From Bacteroidia bacterium (GTDB taxonomy: Bacteria > Bacteroidota > Bacteroidia > Bacteroidales > UBA932), in contig JAGKTT010000012.1 of assembly GCA_021153285.1 (NCBI GenBank), positions 1 to 59,261 of the forward strand: 59,261 nucleotides of DNA, given 5' to 3'. Position numbers and translations under genes: made by a program. Below the pieces are notes generated by a model. The model was not told where the DNA came from. It did not search any database and worked only from the letters and a program-made list of their open reading frames with translations. This document shows positions 1-7,222 of this stretch, piece after piece (the stretch's first letter is position 1; every line of letters starts with the position of its first letter).

Positions 1-93
1 GACGCTAACTTCGCTAAGGTTGTTTCTTGGTATGACAACGAGTGGGGTTACTCAAACAAGGTTCTCGAGATGGCTCGCGTTATCGCGAAGTAA
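1..93 (+). CDS. gap: glyceraldehyde-3-phosphate dehydrogenase, C-terminal end
   Basis: The window opens inside this gene; only the last 30 codons and the TAA are present. The residues WYDNEWGYSNKVLEM are the near-invariant C-terminal helix region of type I GAPDH, the glycolytic enzyme that oxidises glyceraldehyde 3-phosphate with NAD and phosphate in the cytosol. The catalytic Cys and the NAD-binding domain lie upstream of the window, so completeness cannot be judged. A strong terminator follows 28 bases after the stop. Confidence 0.93.
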   Translation, partial: DANFAKVVSWYDNEWGYSNKVLEMARVIAK

Positions 94-120
94 TTTGATT
101 CCGATCAGATTATGATAATA

Positions 121-157
121 CCGCTCTCCTTCTGAAGGGGAGCGGTTCTTTTATTTA
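121..157 (+). terminator. terminator after gap
   Basis: CCGCTCTCC (121-129) pairs with GGGGAGCGG (137-145) with one G-T pair, followed by a T-rich tail. The tail overlaps the stop codon of the convergent lysozyme gene. Confidence 0.8.
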
Positions 158-1018
158 TTTCAGGGATTTTAGGAATTCCGTCGAACAGACATTCAGATCC
201 GTATATCCTTCGATTCCATACACAATGGCTTTATCTGTGAACTGCCAGATGTCCCATCTTTCAAACCCAGGCTTATCTGTTCCATAGTGTGCAACCCAGA
301 TAGGATAATTATCCTTTATTTCTTCACACAGGATGTTTTCGACAAATGATGCTGACGAATAAATCAGAGGCTTACGTCCGTAATGCTCCGAAATGGTTTC
401 CAGCCAGTCCATTGCTCTTTTATTAAGCGTCTTATGAGAACATCCCCTATGGATAGTCTCTATATCGAGAACAGGAGGAAGATCATTCGGGTCTATCTTG
501 CCTACAGTGTTGATGAAGTGTCTTGCCTGGATTTCTCCGCTTTTTGAACTTCTGAAGAAATGATATGCGCCTTTGGCTAAATTTCTTTTCTCTGCTTCAT
601 TCCAATGCTCTTGAAAATTCCTGTCCTTCATACTGGTCCCTTCAGTAGCTTTGATGAAGACGAAGGATACCGGCTTTATATCTTTGGCTGTAATCTTGGA
701 TCGTATTGTCCGGCGTGATCCGTCTGTAAGAATCATCAGCGAATCCCATTGGATGTCATTCTGATAATGAGATATGTCTATTCCGTAACAGTATGCTCCT
801 TTAGGAACGGTATCTCCTCTGTCCGGTGACGATCGGTCTGACAGGTACGGCCGGATTGTCCAGATGCAAAGTGCCAGAAGTACAGCACAGACTATCCAGA
901 TGCTTATCTCAGTCTGTTTCTTCTTTTTACTCTTGCCTCTGCCTATTGACTTCCTCTTTCTTTTGTTTTCAGTCTTTCCGGACTTTCGAGGTAGTGTGTT
1001 TTTTGTGTTTTTTGCCAT
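155..1018 (-). CDS. membrane-anchored GH25 lysozyme
   Basis: Predicted peptidoglycan muramidase of glycoside hydrolase family 25, 287 residues. Residues 1-37 are very rich in Lys and Arg, residues 38-57 form one hydrophobic segment, and the catalytic domain starts near residue 77. The family active site is visible: YGIDISHYQ (Asp81) at the first strand and PVLDIE (Asp185, Glu187) on a later strand; WQFTD near the C terminus is also typical. The basic tail before the membrane segment suggests an inside-in, domain-outside anchor, so it probably acts on the cell wall from the periplasm. It is convergent with gap and divergent from the antiporter gene, so it is likely transcribed alone. The family call is firm; the physiological role (wall remodelling rather than attack on others) is inferred from the anchor. 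Confidence 0.88.
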   Translation of the reverse strand: MAKNTKNTLPRKSGKTENKRKRKSIGRGKSKKKKQTEISIWIVCAVLLALCIWTIRPYLSDRSSPDRGDTVPKGAYCYGIDISHYQNDIQWDSLMILTDGSRRTIRSKITAKDIKPVSFVFIKATEGTSMKDRNFQEHWNEAEKRNLAKGAYHFFRSSKSGEIQARHFINTVGKIDPNDLPPVLDIETIHRGCSHKTLNKRAMDWLETISEHYGRKPLIYSSASFVENILCEEIKDNYPIWVAHYGTDKPGFERWDIWQFTDKAIVYGIEGYTDLNVCSTEFLKSLK

Positions 1019-1056
1019 AACTATTGCAAAAATAAGGTATTTAAAGCATTATTTGC

Positions 1057-1064
1057 TAATTTTG
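1057..1064 (+). promoter_or_regulatory. -7 promoter box for the antiporter gene
   Basis: TAATTTTG fits the Bacteroidota -7 consensus TAnnTTTG and lies 26 bases before the start codon. No clear -33 TTTG at the usual spacing is seen. Confidence 0.4.
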
Positions 1065-1090
1065 CAGACTATTTTAGTGGTTAGTGTATT

Positions 1091-2554
1091 ATGAAGATTT
1101 TCAGACCGGGAGAAAGACCTTCTTGGGTGGTATCCCTGATTCCGTTTATTGTTCTTATTGTCGCTTTGGCGTTGGTCATCAAGGTGTTCGGGACCGGTGC
1201 TCTTGATGGCGGCAGCCAGGTGGCCCTGATGTTCGGAGCGGCTGTCGTAGTAGCGATTTCATTGATTTTCTATAAGATTCCTTGGAGAGTTTTCGAGAAA
1301 TCCATTCTGGATAACATCACTGCTGTAGGTACATCCATCCTGATTCTTCTTCTGATCGGAGCGGTTTCCGGTTCCTGGATGATCAGCGGTGTGGTTCCTA
1401 CTATGATATTCTATGGTATGAAAGTGATACTGCCGGAGATATTCCTCTTTGCAACCTGCATAATCTGTGCATTGATTGCAGTTATGACCGGAAGTTCCTG
1501 GACTACAATCGCTACGGTCGGTGTCGCTTTGGTCGGAATCGGTACAGCACAGGGATATGAACCGGGCTGGATTGCCGGTGCCATCATATCAGGTGCGTAT
1601 TTCGGCGATAAGGTCTCACCCCTTTCAGATACGACTGTTCTTGCATCTTCTACTGCCGGTACACCTTTGTTCACTCATATCCGGTTTATGATGGTAACTA
1701 CTGTACCTTCATTTCTGATAACTCTGGTTATTTTCTTGATAGTCAGTCTGATACACGAAGCTCCTTCCGCGGCGCAGGTGGCAGATATATCCAATGATCT
1801 TAAGGGGTCCTTCAATATTTCTCCGTGGCTTCTGCTGGTTCCGGTGGTTACAGCCCTTCTTATCGTCAAGAAGGTTTCTGCTATTGTAACATTGTTCATT
1901 GCGGCATTTATTGCCGGTATCACCGCATTGTTTTTTCAGCCTCATATCATAGCCGCTGTGGCTAACGGAGGAATGCCTGATTCTACCGCCGGCCTGTCCT
2001 TCCTCGAAGGATTCAAGGGATTGTTCATTTCATACTATGGCAGCACAGCAATTGAAACCGGAAATCTTGCATTGAACGATCTTGTGGCGACAAGGGGAAT
2101 GACCGGAATGCTTGGCACTGTATTCCTTATCATCGCTGCTGGTACATTCGGTGGCACTCTTGTCGGTAGCGGTATGCTTCAGAGCCTTACCGAAATGCTG
2201 ACAAAGTTCATCAGACGTCGTGTGACAATGGTGGCTTCTACGGTGGGAACCGGTATTTTTGCCAATATGGTCACAGGAGACCAATATCTCTCCATTATCC
2301 TCACCAGCAGTCTTTATAAAGATCTTTATAAGAAAAGGGGATATGAGAACAAACTTCTCAGCCGTTCCGTAGAAGATTCTGCGACAGTGGTTTCCGTATT
2401 GATTCCTTGGAATTCCTGCGGTATGACTCAGGCGACTGTGCTCAAAGTCGCGACTCTCGAATACCTGCCATATTGTTTCTTCAATCTCTTGTCGCCACTA
2501 ATGTCGATTTTTATTGCTTCAATTGGCTACAAGATTGTTCGTAAATCCAAATAG
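1091..2554 (+). CDS. nhaC: NhaC-family Na+/H+ antiporter
   Basis: Polytopic inner-membrane protein of 487 residues with about eleven hydrophobic segments. It matches the NhaC family in length and in features such as the GSSWTTIATVGVAL segment, the GAYFGDKVSPLSDTT loop and the SVEDSATVVSVLIPWN segment near the C terminus, where conserved Asp, Ser and Thr residues line the ion path. The family exchanges cytosolic Na+ for protons and supports pH and sodium homeostasis. Some NhaC members carry organic acids with Na+ instead, and the sequence alone does not exclude this. The gene stands alone, with the lysozyme gene divergent and rubrerythrin downstream behind its own promoter. Confidence 0.9.
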   Translation: MKIFRPGERPSWVVSLIPFIVLIVALALVIKVFGTGALDGGSQVALMFGAAVVVAISLIFYKIPWRVFEKSILDNITAVGTSILILLLIGAVSGSWMISGVVPTMIFYGMKVILPEIFLFATCIICALIAVMTGSSWTTIATVGVALVGIGTAQGYEPGWIAGAIISGAYFGDKVSPLSDTTVLASSTAGTPLFTHIRFMMVTTVPSFLITLVIFLIVSLIHEAPSAAQVADISNDLKGSFNISPWLLLVPVVTALLIVKKVSAIVTLFIAAFIAGITALFFQPHIIAAVANGGMPDSTAGLSFLEGFKGLFISYYGSTAIETGNLALNDLVATRGMTGMLGTVFLIIAAGTFGGTLVGSGMLQSLTEMLTKFIRRRVTMVASTVGTGIFANMVTGDQYLSIILTSSLYKDLYKKRGYENKLLSRSVEDSATVVSVLIPWNSCGMTQATVLKVATLEYLPYCFFNLLSPLMSIFIASIGYKIVRKSK

Positions 2555-2559
2555 TTTAC

Positions 2560-2567
2560 TATTTTTG
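2560..2567 (+). promoter_or_regulatory. -7 promoter box for rubrerythrin
   Basis: TATTTTTG, matching TAnnTTTG, lies 42 bases upstream of the rubrerythrin start codon, just after the antiporter stop. It implies independent transcription. Confidence 0.4.
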
Positions 2568-2608
2568 TGGAGCGAAATTTGGAATAAACCCAATAAACTT
2601 TAACAATT

Positions 2609-3151
2609 ATGAAGGATTTAAAAGGAACAAAGACTGAAGCTAATCTTCAGGCTGCATTTGCGGGCGAGTCAATGGCACGCAACAAGTACACATACTATGC
2701 TTCCAAGGCTAAGAAGGACGGATATGTTCAGATCGGAAAGCTTTTCGAAGAGACTGCGAACAATGAGAAGGAGCACGCTAAGATCTGGTTCAAGCTTCTC
2801 CACGGTGGTGAGATGCCTGATACTGCTGCCAATCTTCTTGATGCAGCTGAGGGTGAGAACTATGAGTGGACTGATATGTATGCTGGTTTTGCAGTAGAGG
2901 CTCGCGAGGAAGGATTTGAGGAGATTGCAGTGCTTTTCGAGAAGGTTGCTGCTATCGAGAAGATGCACGAGGAGCGTTACCGTAAACTTCTTGCCAATGT
3001 AGAAGGTGGTCTCGTATTTTCTCGTGACGAGGATATGATGTGGGAGTGCTCGAACTGCGGTCATATCGTTGTTGGTAAGAAAGCTCCGGAAATCTGCCCT
3101 GTATGCAAGCACGCAAAGAGCTACTTTATGATACATCCGACTAATTATTAA
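2609..3151 (+). CDS. rbr: rubrerythrin
   Basis: Cytosolic non-haem di-iron peroxidase that reduces hydrogen peroxide in anaerobes, 180 residues. The N-terminal ferritin-like four-helix domain (about 1-140) shows the Glu ligands in FAGESMARNKY, NNEKEHAKIW and the EAREEGFEEIA and EKMHEERY segments. The C-terminal rubredoxin-like domain binds one iron through two CxxC knuckles, CSNCG and CPVCK (about 149-172), and passes electrons to the di-iron site. The length and domain order are those of classic rubrerythrin. Codon choice is skewed to a small set of codons, as in the valS gene, consistent with high expression. The electron donor is not encoded nearby. Confidence 0.97.
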   Translation: MKDLKGTKTEANLQAAFAGESMARNKYTYYASKAKKDGYVQIGKLFEETANNEKEHAKIWFKLLHGGEMPDTAANLLDAAEGENYEWTDMYAGFAVEAREEGFEEIAVLFEKVAAIEKMHEERYRKLLANVEGGLVFSRDEDMMWECSNCGHIVVGKKAPEICPVCKHAKSYFMIHPTNY

Positions 3152-3169
3152 TAGTCTTGATATTAAAAG

Positions 3170-3204
3170 AATCCGCCTGCAAGTGTCATTCTTGCAGGCG
3201 GATT
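3170..3204. terminator. bidirectional terminator between rubrerythrin and pssA
   Basis: A perfect 14-bp stem, AATCCGCCTGCAAG (3170-3183) with its complement at 3191-3204, has a seven-base loop and T-rich flanks on both strands. It lies between convergent genes. Confidence 0.85.
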
Positions 3205-3225
3205 ATCTTTTTATATGTATTTCTC

Positions 3226-3954
3226 TTACTTATCTTTTTTTACTATTCTCAATGTAAACAATGTGAGCAGGATGTTGAAGAGAATGTAGCAGGTCAGGGA
3301 CAGGAATACGATGTATGACCAGTTGATCTTGAGGATTAATGTTGCGATTGACACGGCAACTACCATTGCAAGAAAATATATCCTTACGCGGTTGTAGGAA
3401 GATCCTTTCTTGAACTTCAATGAGAACATCGGGATTTCGCTAACCATCAGAAGCGCAAGGACAATAGATGCAATCGGAATTATGTGTGTGTCGTGCAGCA
3501 TCATAGCAAATGACATTACTCCGTGATCTGCGGCATAGATAAGAGATCCGCACCAAAGGGCGCAAGCCGGTGTTGCCAGACCGAGGAAATTCTCGCTTTG
3601 TCTCTCGTCGACATTGAACTTTGCAAGTCTGATGGCAGCAAAGACGCAGATTATCAGTGGAATATATGCTACAAATCCTGTGATACCGCCTTCGATCAGC
3701 CTTCTGTGGAACATCATTGCCGGAAGGAGACCGAAGCTGATATTGTCAGCAAGAGAATCAAGCTCTTTTCCTACAGAAGAATAGGCATTCAGAAGCCTCG
3801 CTGAGAATCCGTCAAAAAAATCGCAGACAGCTGCAGCAAGCATCAGATAGAAAGCGATGTCGAGTGCTCCGCGAAATGTGAAAATCACACCCAGAGCCCC
3901 GCAGAGGAGGTTCGTGGATGTGATAGTATTAGGTATATGCTTGAATAGATTCAT
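3226..3954 (-). CDS. pssA: CDP-diacylglycerol-serine O-phosphatidyltransferase
   Basis: Membrane enzyme of 242 residues that makes phosphatidylserine, the precursor of phosphatidylethanolamine, from CDP-diacylglycerol and serine. The CDP-alcohol phosphotransferase signature is complete: DGFSARLL, then G, then DSLAD, matching D-G-x2-A-R-x8-G-x3-D-x3-D near residues 45-70. About eight hydrophobic segments follow. The size and the MNLFKHIPNTITSTNLLCG start resemble the Bacillus-type (subclass II) enzyme rather than the soluble E. coli PssA. It lies six bases downstream of the secreted C1 peptidase gene on the same strand and may share its transcript, though no functional link is apparent. Confidence 0.92.
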   Translation of the reverse strand: MNLFKHIPNTITSTNLLCGALGVIFTFRGALDIAFYLMLAAAVCDFFDGFSARLLNAYSSVGKELDSLADNISFGLLPAMMFHRRLIEGGITGFVAYIPLIICVFAAIRLAKFNVDERQSENFLGLATPACALWCGSLIYAADHGVMSFAMMLHDTHIIPIASIVLALLMVSEIPMFSLKFKKGSSYNRVRIYFLAMVVAVSIATLILKINWSYIVFLSLTCYILFNILLTLFTLRIVKKDK

Positions 3955-3960
3955 AGCTGA

Positions 3961-5145
3961 TTATTTGATACCGAGCTTCTTGGCGATATGCTTTGGAAGA
4001 GCGTCCTTGTGAACTACGATATTGAGGGTCTTGTATCTTACGAATGCATCAGATGCATACCATACGCCCTTGTATTTACCGGCTTCACCCCAAGAGTTCT
4101 TTACCATAAAGTACTGAGTGCCGTTCTGGTCCTTTGCAATACCATAGATGTGCATTCCGTGGTCATCGGTAGTGGTCTTGCGGTCGTAGCCTTCCTGACG
4201 CATCTCCTGAGTGATCTGCATTTCCTTTGGAAGCTCAGCCTTAACCTCCTGCTCTGGCTGCTCGGCTGCCTTTCCTACCCAGCGCTCCTGGTCTGAACCG
4301 GCAGAAGCTTTCTTCTCCTCTACAGGCATTACAGCAAGTCCGTCACGTGTGAATCCCTTTTCACTTACGTCTGATCCCCAAGCGATGGTATATCCCTTGT
4401 CGATGGCGTTGTACATAACCTCCATCATCTCGTCCATCGGAAGGTTGTAAGCTGAATCCCAGCGCCAGTTGTCGCAAACTTCGATGATGAATGGCTCGTA
4501 GAATGGGTGATGGGTGAAAGATGTGATGTTCACATAGTCATCATAGTTGATTCCGAGGTGATCTCTGTATGATTCTGGAGTGTATTCCACACCGTTCACT
4601 GTGAATGTCTCTGGAGCTTCTCCGAAATATGCGTCGAGAATGCCGTCAAGTCCGTTTACCCAAGCAGTTGTAAGCTTACCGTTAGGATTTGTGCGTGCTG
4701 CGTTTACATAGCCCTTGAGGACTGCATCGAGCTCGCTCTGCTCCGGCATTTCAGTACCATAATTGAATCCTGAATAAACATCCTGAGGGATGATTCCGTA
4801 GTCGTCAATTACGTGAAGAACGTCACCGAATGAGCTGCCGGCAGCAAAATTCAGATGTCCGTCCACCCTTACATATTTAACAGCTCTGTCGTGATATGAC
4901 CTTCCCACAACGAACATTTCTGAAAGATCCACTTCCTGGCCTTTGGTTCTGAGGATCTCTGATTCTATAAATGATAGGGCAGAGTAGCACCAGCAGGTTC
5001 CTGAGCGATACTGGTTCTTGATAGAGGTCACAGGATTCTCCTTGACGGTAGTGAATTCATACTCCGGTGCCTTAGGGGCCTGAGCTGATGCCGAGATTGC
5101 GATAAGTCCGCAAGCTGCAGCAGAAAGGATTGTTTTAATGTTCAT
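3961..5145 (-). CDS. secreted C1-family cysteine peptidase (bleomycin hydrolase / aminopeptidase C-like)
   Basis: Papain-fold peptidase of 394 residues. I place the start at the ATG at 5145 because it begins a clean signal peptide (MNIKTILSAAACGLIAISAS, cleavage after SAQA); an upstream in-frame start would add 14 residues and spoil this. The catalytic Cys lies in SGTCWCYS (Cys51), the His in DDHGMHIYG and the Asn in VKNSWGEAGKY, in family order. Together these point to the PepC/BLMH-like branch common in Bacteroidales. The signal peptide indicates a periplasmic or surface enzyme, probably for peptide scavenging. It is followed closely by pssA on the same strand and is divergent from the hydrolase gene at 5217. 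Confidence 0.88.
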   Translation of the reverse strand: MNIKTILSAAACGLIAISASAQAPKAPEYEFTTVKENPVTSIKNQYRSGTCWCYSALSFIESEILRTKGQEVDLSEMFVVGRSYHDRAVKYVRVDGHLNFAAGSSFGDVLHVIDDYGIIPQDVYSGFNYGTEMPEQSELDAVLKGYVNAARTNPNGKLTTAWVNGLDGILDAYFGEAPETFTVNGVEYTPESYRDHLGINYDDYVNITSFTHHPFYEPFIIEVCDNWRWDSAYNLPMDEMMEVMYNAIDKGYTIAWGSDVSEKGFTRDGLAVMPVEEKKASAGSDQERWVGKAAEQPEQEVKAELPKEMQITQEMRQEGYDRKTTTDDHGMHIYGIAKDQNGTQYFMVKNSWGEAGKYKGVWYASDAFVRYKTLNIVVHKDALPKHIAKKLGIK

Positions 5146-5202
5146 AATATCAGTGTTTGAATTAAATATCCTATACATATCAGGCAAAGATAATAAAATA
5201 AC

Positions 5203-5210
5203 TATATTTG
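5203..5210 (+). promoter_or_regulatory. -7 promoter box abutting the start codon (possible leaderless mRNA)
   Basis: TATATTTG ends only six bases before the ATG at 5217. If this box is used, transcription would start at or next to the start codon, leaving no room for a leader. There is no TTTG at the usual -33 spacing. Confidence 0.45.
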
Positions 5211-5216
5211 CACAAT

Positions 5217-5849
5217 ATGGTGAACATACTTTATATACACGGAATGGGTGGAGGCGGGGATTCCCGTATTCCCGCGATTCTTCGTGAGACGTTATCAGAA
5301 AAAGGTGTCAATGTCGTAGTGCGGACATATGATTTTGATCCGGAAATCGGATCTGCTCAAATCGAAGGATGGATGAAGGAACTTGAACCTTCGTTGGTTA
5401 TAGGTGAATCAATGGGATCCATCCACGCGTTAAGGATAAAGGGGGTTCCTCATATTCTGATTTCTCCGTCTCTTAATGCTCCGTTTGTCCTCGGTCGTCT
5501 ATGTTGGCTGAGTTTGATACCGGGAGTTACTCCTCTGCTTGACAGGATATACAGACCTAAAGAGGGAGACCGGCAGAAACTTCATTTTACCTATGATGTC
5601 CTGAGAAAGTATGTGCGCCACGGAAAGACTGCTCTTGCCAGTTCATCTCTTTATGGGAATGATGACTTCTTTTTTGCTTTCTTTGGAACCAGGGATCATT
5701 ACAGAAGAACCGGAATTGTAAGTGTAAAATCTTGGAAAAAATACTTCGGAGAGAATTTTATGATGTATGAAGGTACTCATTTTACAGAGGAAGAGCATAT
5801 TTTTACTAAAGTCATACCTATGATCTGTAATATATTGGATATAAGATAG
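5217..5849 (+). CDS. small alpha/beta-hydrolase
   Basis: Cytosolic protein of 210 residues without a signal peptide. It begins with a beta strand and oxyanion loop, ILYIHGMGGGG, followed by the nucleophile elbow GESMGS (Ser near residue 69). A C-terminal HFTEEEHIF supplies a plausible catalytic His. The overall size resembles the YcfP/YqiA esterase group. The substrate cannot be told. The start at 5217 is the first ATG; a TTG at 5208 is inside the promoter box and is unlikely. The gene stands alone, divergent from the C1 peptidase and convergent with the aminotransferase. Confidence 0.75.
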   Translation: MVNILYIHGMGGGGDSRIPAILRETLSEKGVNVVVRTYDFDPEIGSAQIEGWMKELEPSLVIGESMGSIHALRIKGVPHILISPSLNAPFVLGRLCWLSLIPGVTPLLDRIYRPKEGDRQKLHFTYDVLRKYVRHGKTALASSSLYGNDDFFFAFFGTRDHYRRTGIVSVKSWKKYFGENFMMYEGTHFTEEEHIFTKVIPMICNILDIR

Positions 5850-5893
5850 CGGAACAAAAATGTTAATGATGATAACATTTTTGTTCCGCTATC
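5845..5893. terminator. bidirectional terminator, 21-bp perfect inverted repeat
   Basis: Bases 5845-5865 pair perfectly with 5873-5893 around a seven-base loop. The stem overlaps the hydrolase stop codon and contains AACAAAAATGTT in both arms. It lies between convergent genes, so a bidirectional terminator is the simplest role, although it lacks an external T-tract; the shared AACAAAAATGTT motif leaves a protein-binding role open. Confidence 0.6.
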
Positions 5894-5921
5894 TTTGGAC
5901 TTTAAATCTGGCAATTTTGTC

Positions 5922-7124
5922 TTAGATTGTTCTTCCCGGATAAGCTTTCAGGCCTTCTTCAAGGATGTGGAGAGCTTTCTTCATTTCATCCACTTCCAGA
6001 ACGTAAGCGATGCGCGCGTGATTCTTTCCTTTTCCCGCAGTCTTGTAGAATGAAGCGGCAGGAGTTACCATTGTAGTCTCATTGTCGATTCTGAAACTTT
6101 CAAGCATCCACTTTGCAAATGACTCGGTGTCATCTACAGGAAGCTCGGCGATTGTGTAGAATGCGCCCATCGGAAGAGGTGTGAATACGCCTTCGATCTT
6201 ATTGAGTCCTTCGATCATAAAATCTCTTCTCTTTATGTATTCTTCCTTTACTGCCTCGAAATATTCGTCAGGAGTATCGAGGGCACCGATCGATGCTATC
6301 TGACCGAGAACCGGAGGACAGAGACGGGCCTGGGCAAATTTCATTGCAGCTGTCATTACGTCCTTATTATGCGAAACAATGCAGCCGACGCGTGCTCCGC
6401 ACAGATTATATCTCTTCGATACTGAATCAATGAGTACGACGTTCTGCTCCAGACCTGGAATGTTCATTGCAGAGAAGTGCGGCTCGTCGGTATAGCAGAA
6501 CTCACGGTATACTTCGTCTGAGAGGAGGAAGAGGTCGTGCTTGCGTGCGATTTCTCCAAGTGCAAGCATACTTTCCTTGGAATATTGGGTTCCTGTGGGG
6601 TTACCTGGGTTGCATACAAGAATCGCCTTTGTCTTTTCAGTGATGGCTTTCTCGAACTCTTCGATCGGAGGAATCTGGAAACCGTTTCTGATATCAGTGG
6701 GTATTGCCTTGAGTGTAAGGCCATTCATAAAGGCGAATGTATTGTAATTGGTGTAGAAAGGCTCAAGTACAATGACCTCGTCACCAGGGTTGCAGGTTAT
6801 TTCAAGAGCGAGGTTGACGCTTTCGCTACCAGCTACAGTCACAATAAGCTCATCTACGGTGATGTCGATTCCGATTTTCCTGTAGTATTTTTCTACAAGA
6901 CCTTTACGCAGTTCCATAAGTCCTGCCGAGTGTGAGTATGATACATTCTCCTGTGAGAAGTTTCTTACGGCATCGAGTGCGCATACCGGTGATTTGATGT
7001 CAGGCTGGCCAAGATTGAGATGATATACTTTTGTGCCTTGCTTTTTTGCAGCATCTGCAAATGGAACGAGTTTTCTGATCGCTGATGCAGGCATCTGTAC
7101 TGCCTTTTCTGAAATTTTTGCCAT
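5922..7124 (-). CDS. PLP-dependent class I/II aminotransferase (aspartate aminotransferase-like)
   Basis: Cytosolic fold-type I pyridoxal-phosphate enzyme of 400 residues, likely transferring amino groups between aspartate or another amino acid and 2-oxoglutarate. The start is placed at the ATG at 7124 (MAKISEKAVQMPASAIRKL), as an upstream in-frame codon lies across the promoter. The cofactor site is visible: CNPGNPTG, LSDEVYREF, and the Schiff-base Lys in DSVSKRYNLCGARVG. The family subgroup is the AspC/PatA-like aminotransferase common in Bacteroidales; substrate preference cannot be read from sequence. It is divergent from glnN, with matching promoter boxes, which suggests a link in nitrogen metabolism. 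Confidence 0.88.
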   Translation of the reverse strand: MAKISEKAVQMPASAIRKLVPFADAAKKQGTKVYHLNLGQPDIKSPVCALDAVRNFSQENVSYSHSAGLMELRKGLVEKYYRKIGIDITVDELIVTVAGSESVNLALEITCNPGDEVIVLEPFYTNYNTFAFMNGLTLKAIPTDIRNGFQIPPIEEFEKAITEKTKAILVCNPGNPTGTQYSKESMLALGEIARKHDLFLLSDEVYREFCYTDEPHFSAMNIPGLEQNVVLIDSVSKRYNLCGARVGCIVSHNKDVMTAAMKFAQARLCPPVLGQIASIGALDTPDEYFEAVKEEYIKRRDFMIEGLNKIEGVFTPLPMGAFYTIAELPVDDTESFAKWMLESFRIDNETTMVTPAASFYKTAGKGKNHARIAYVLEVDEMKKALHILEEGLKAYPGRTI

Positions 7125-7151
7125 ATATTGTATTTCTTCTTTTTCGGACTG

Positions 7152-7199
7152 CAAAGATAAGTATTTTTAGAGAACTCTCAATTCATTTTATTATCTTTG
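7152..7199. promoter_or_regulatory. divergent promoters for the aminotransferase and glnN
   Basis: Two -7 boxes with the same 12-base sequence TATCTTTGCAGT occur back to back: on the minus strand (box at 7152-7159) for the aminotransferase and on the plus strand (box at 7192-7199) for glnN. Each lies about 25 bases from its start codon. Confidence 0.55.
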
Positions 7200-7222
7200 C
7201 AGTTTGTATTGTAAGAAGTATT

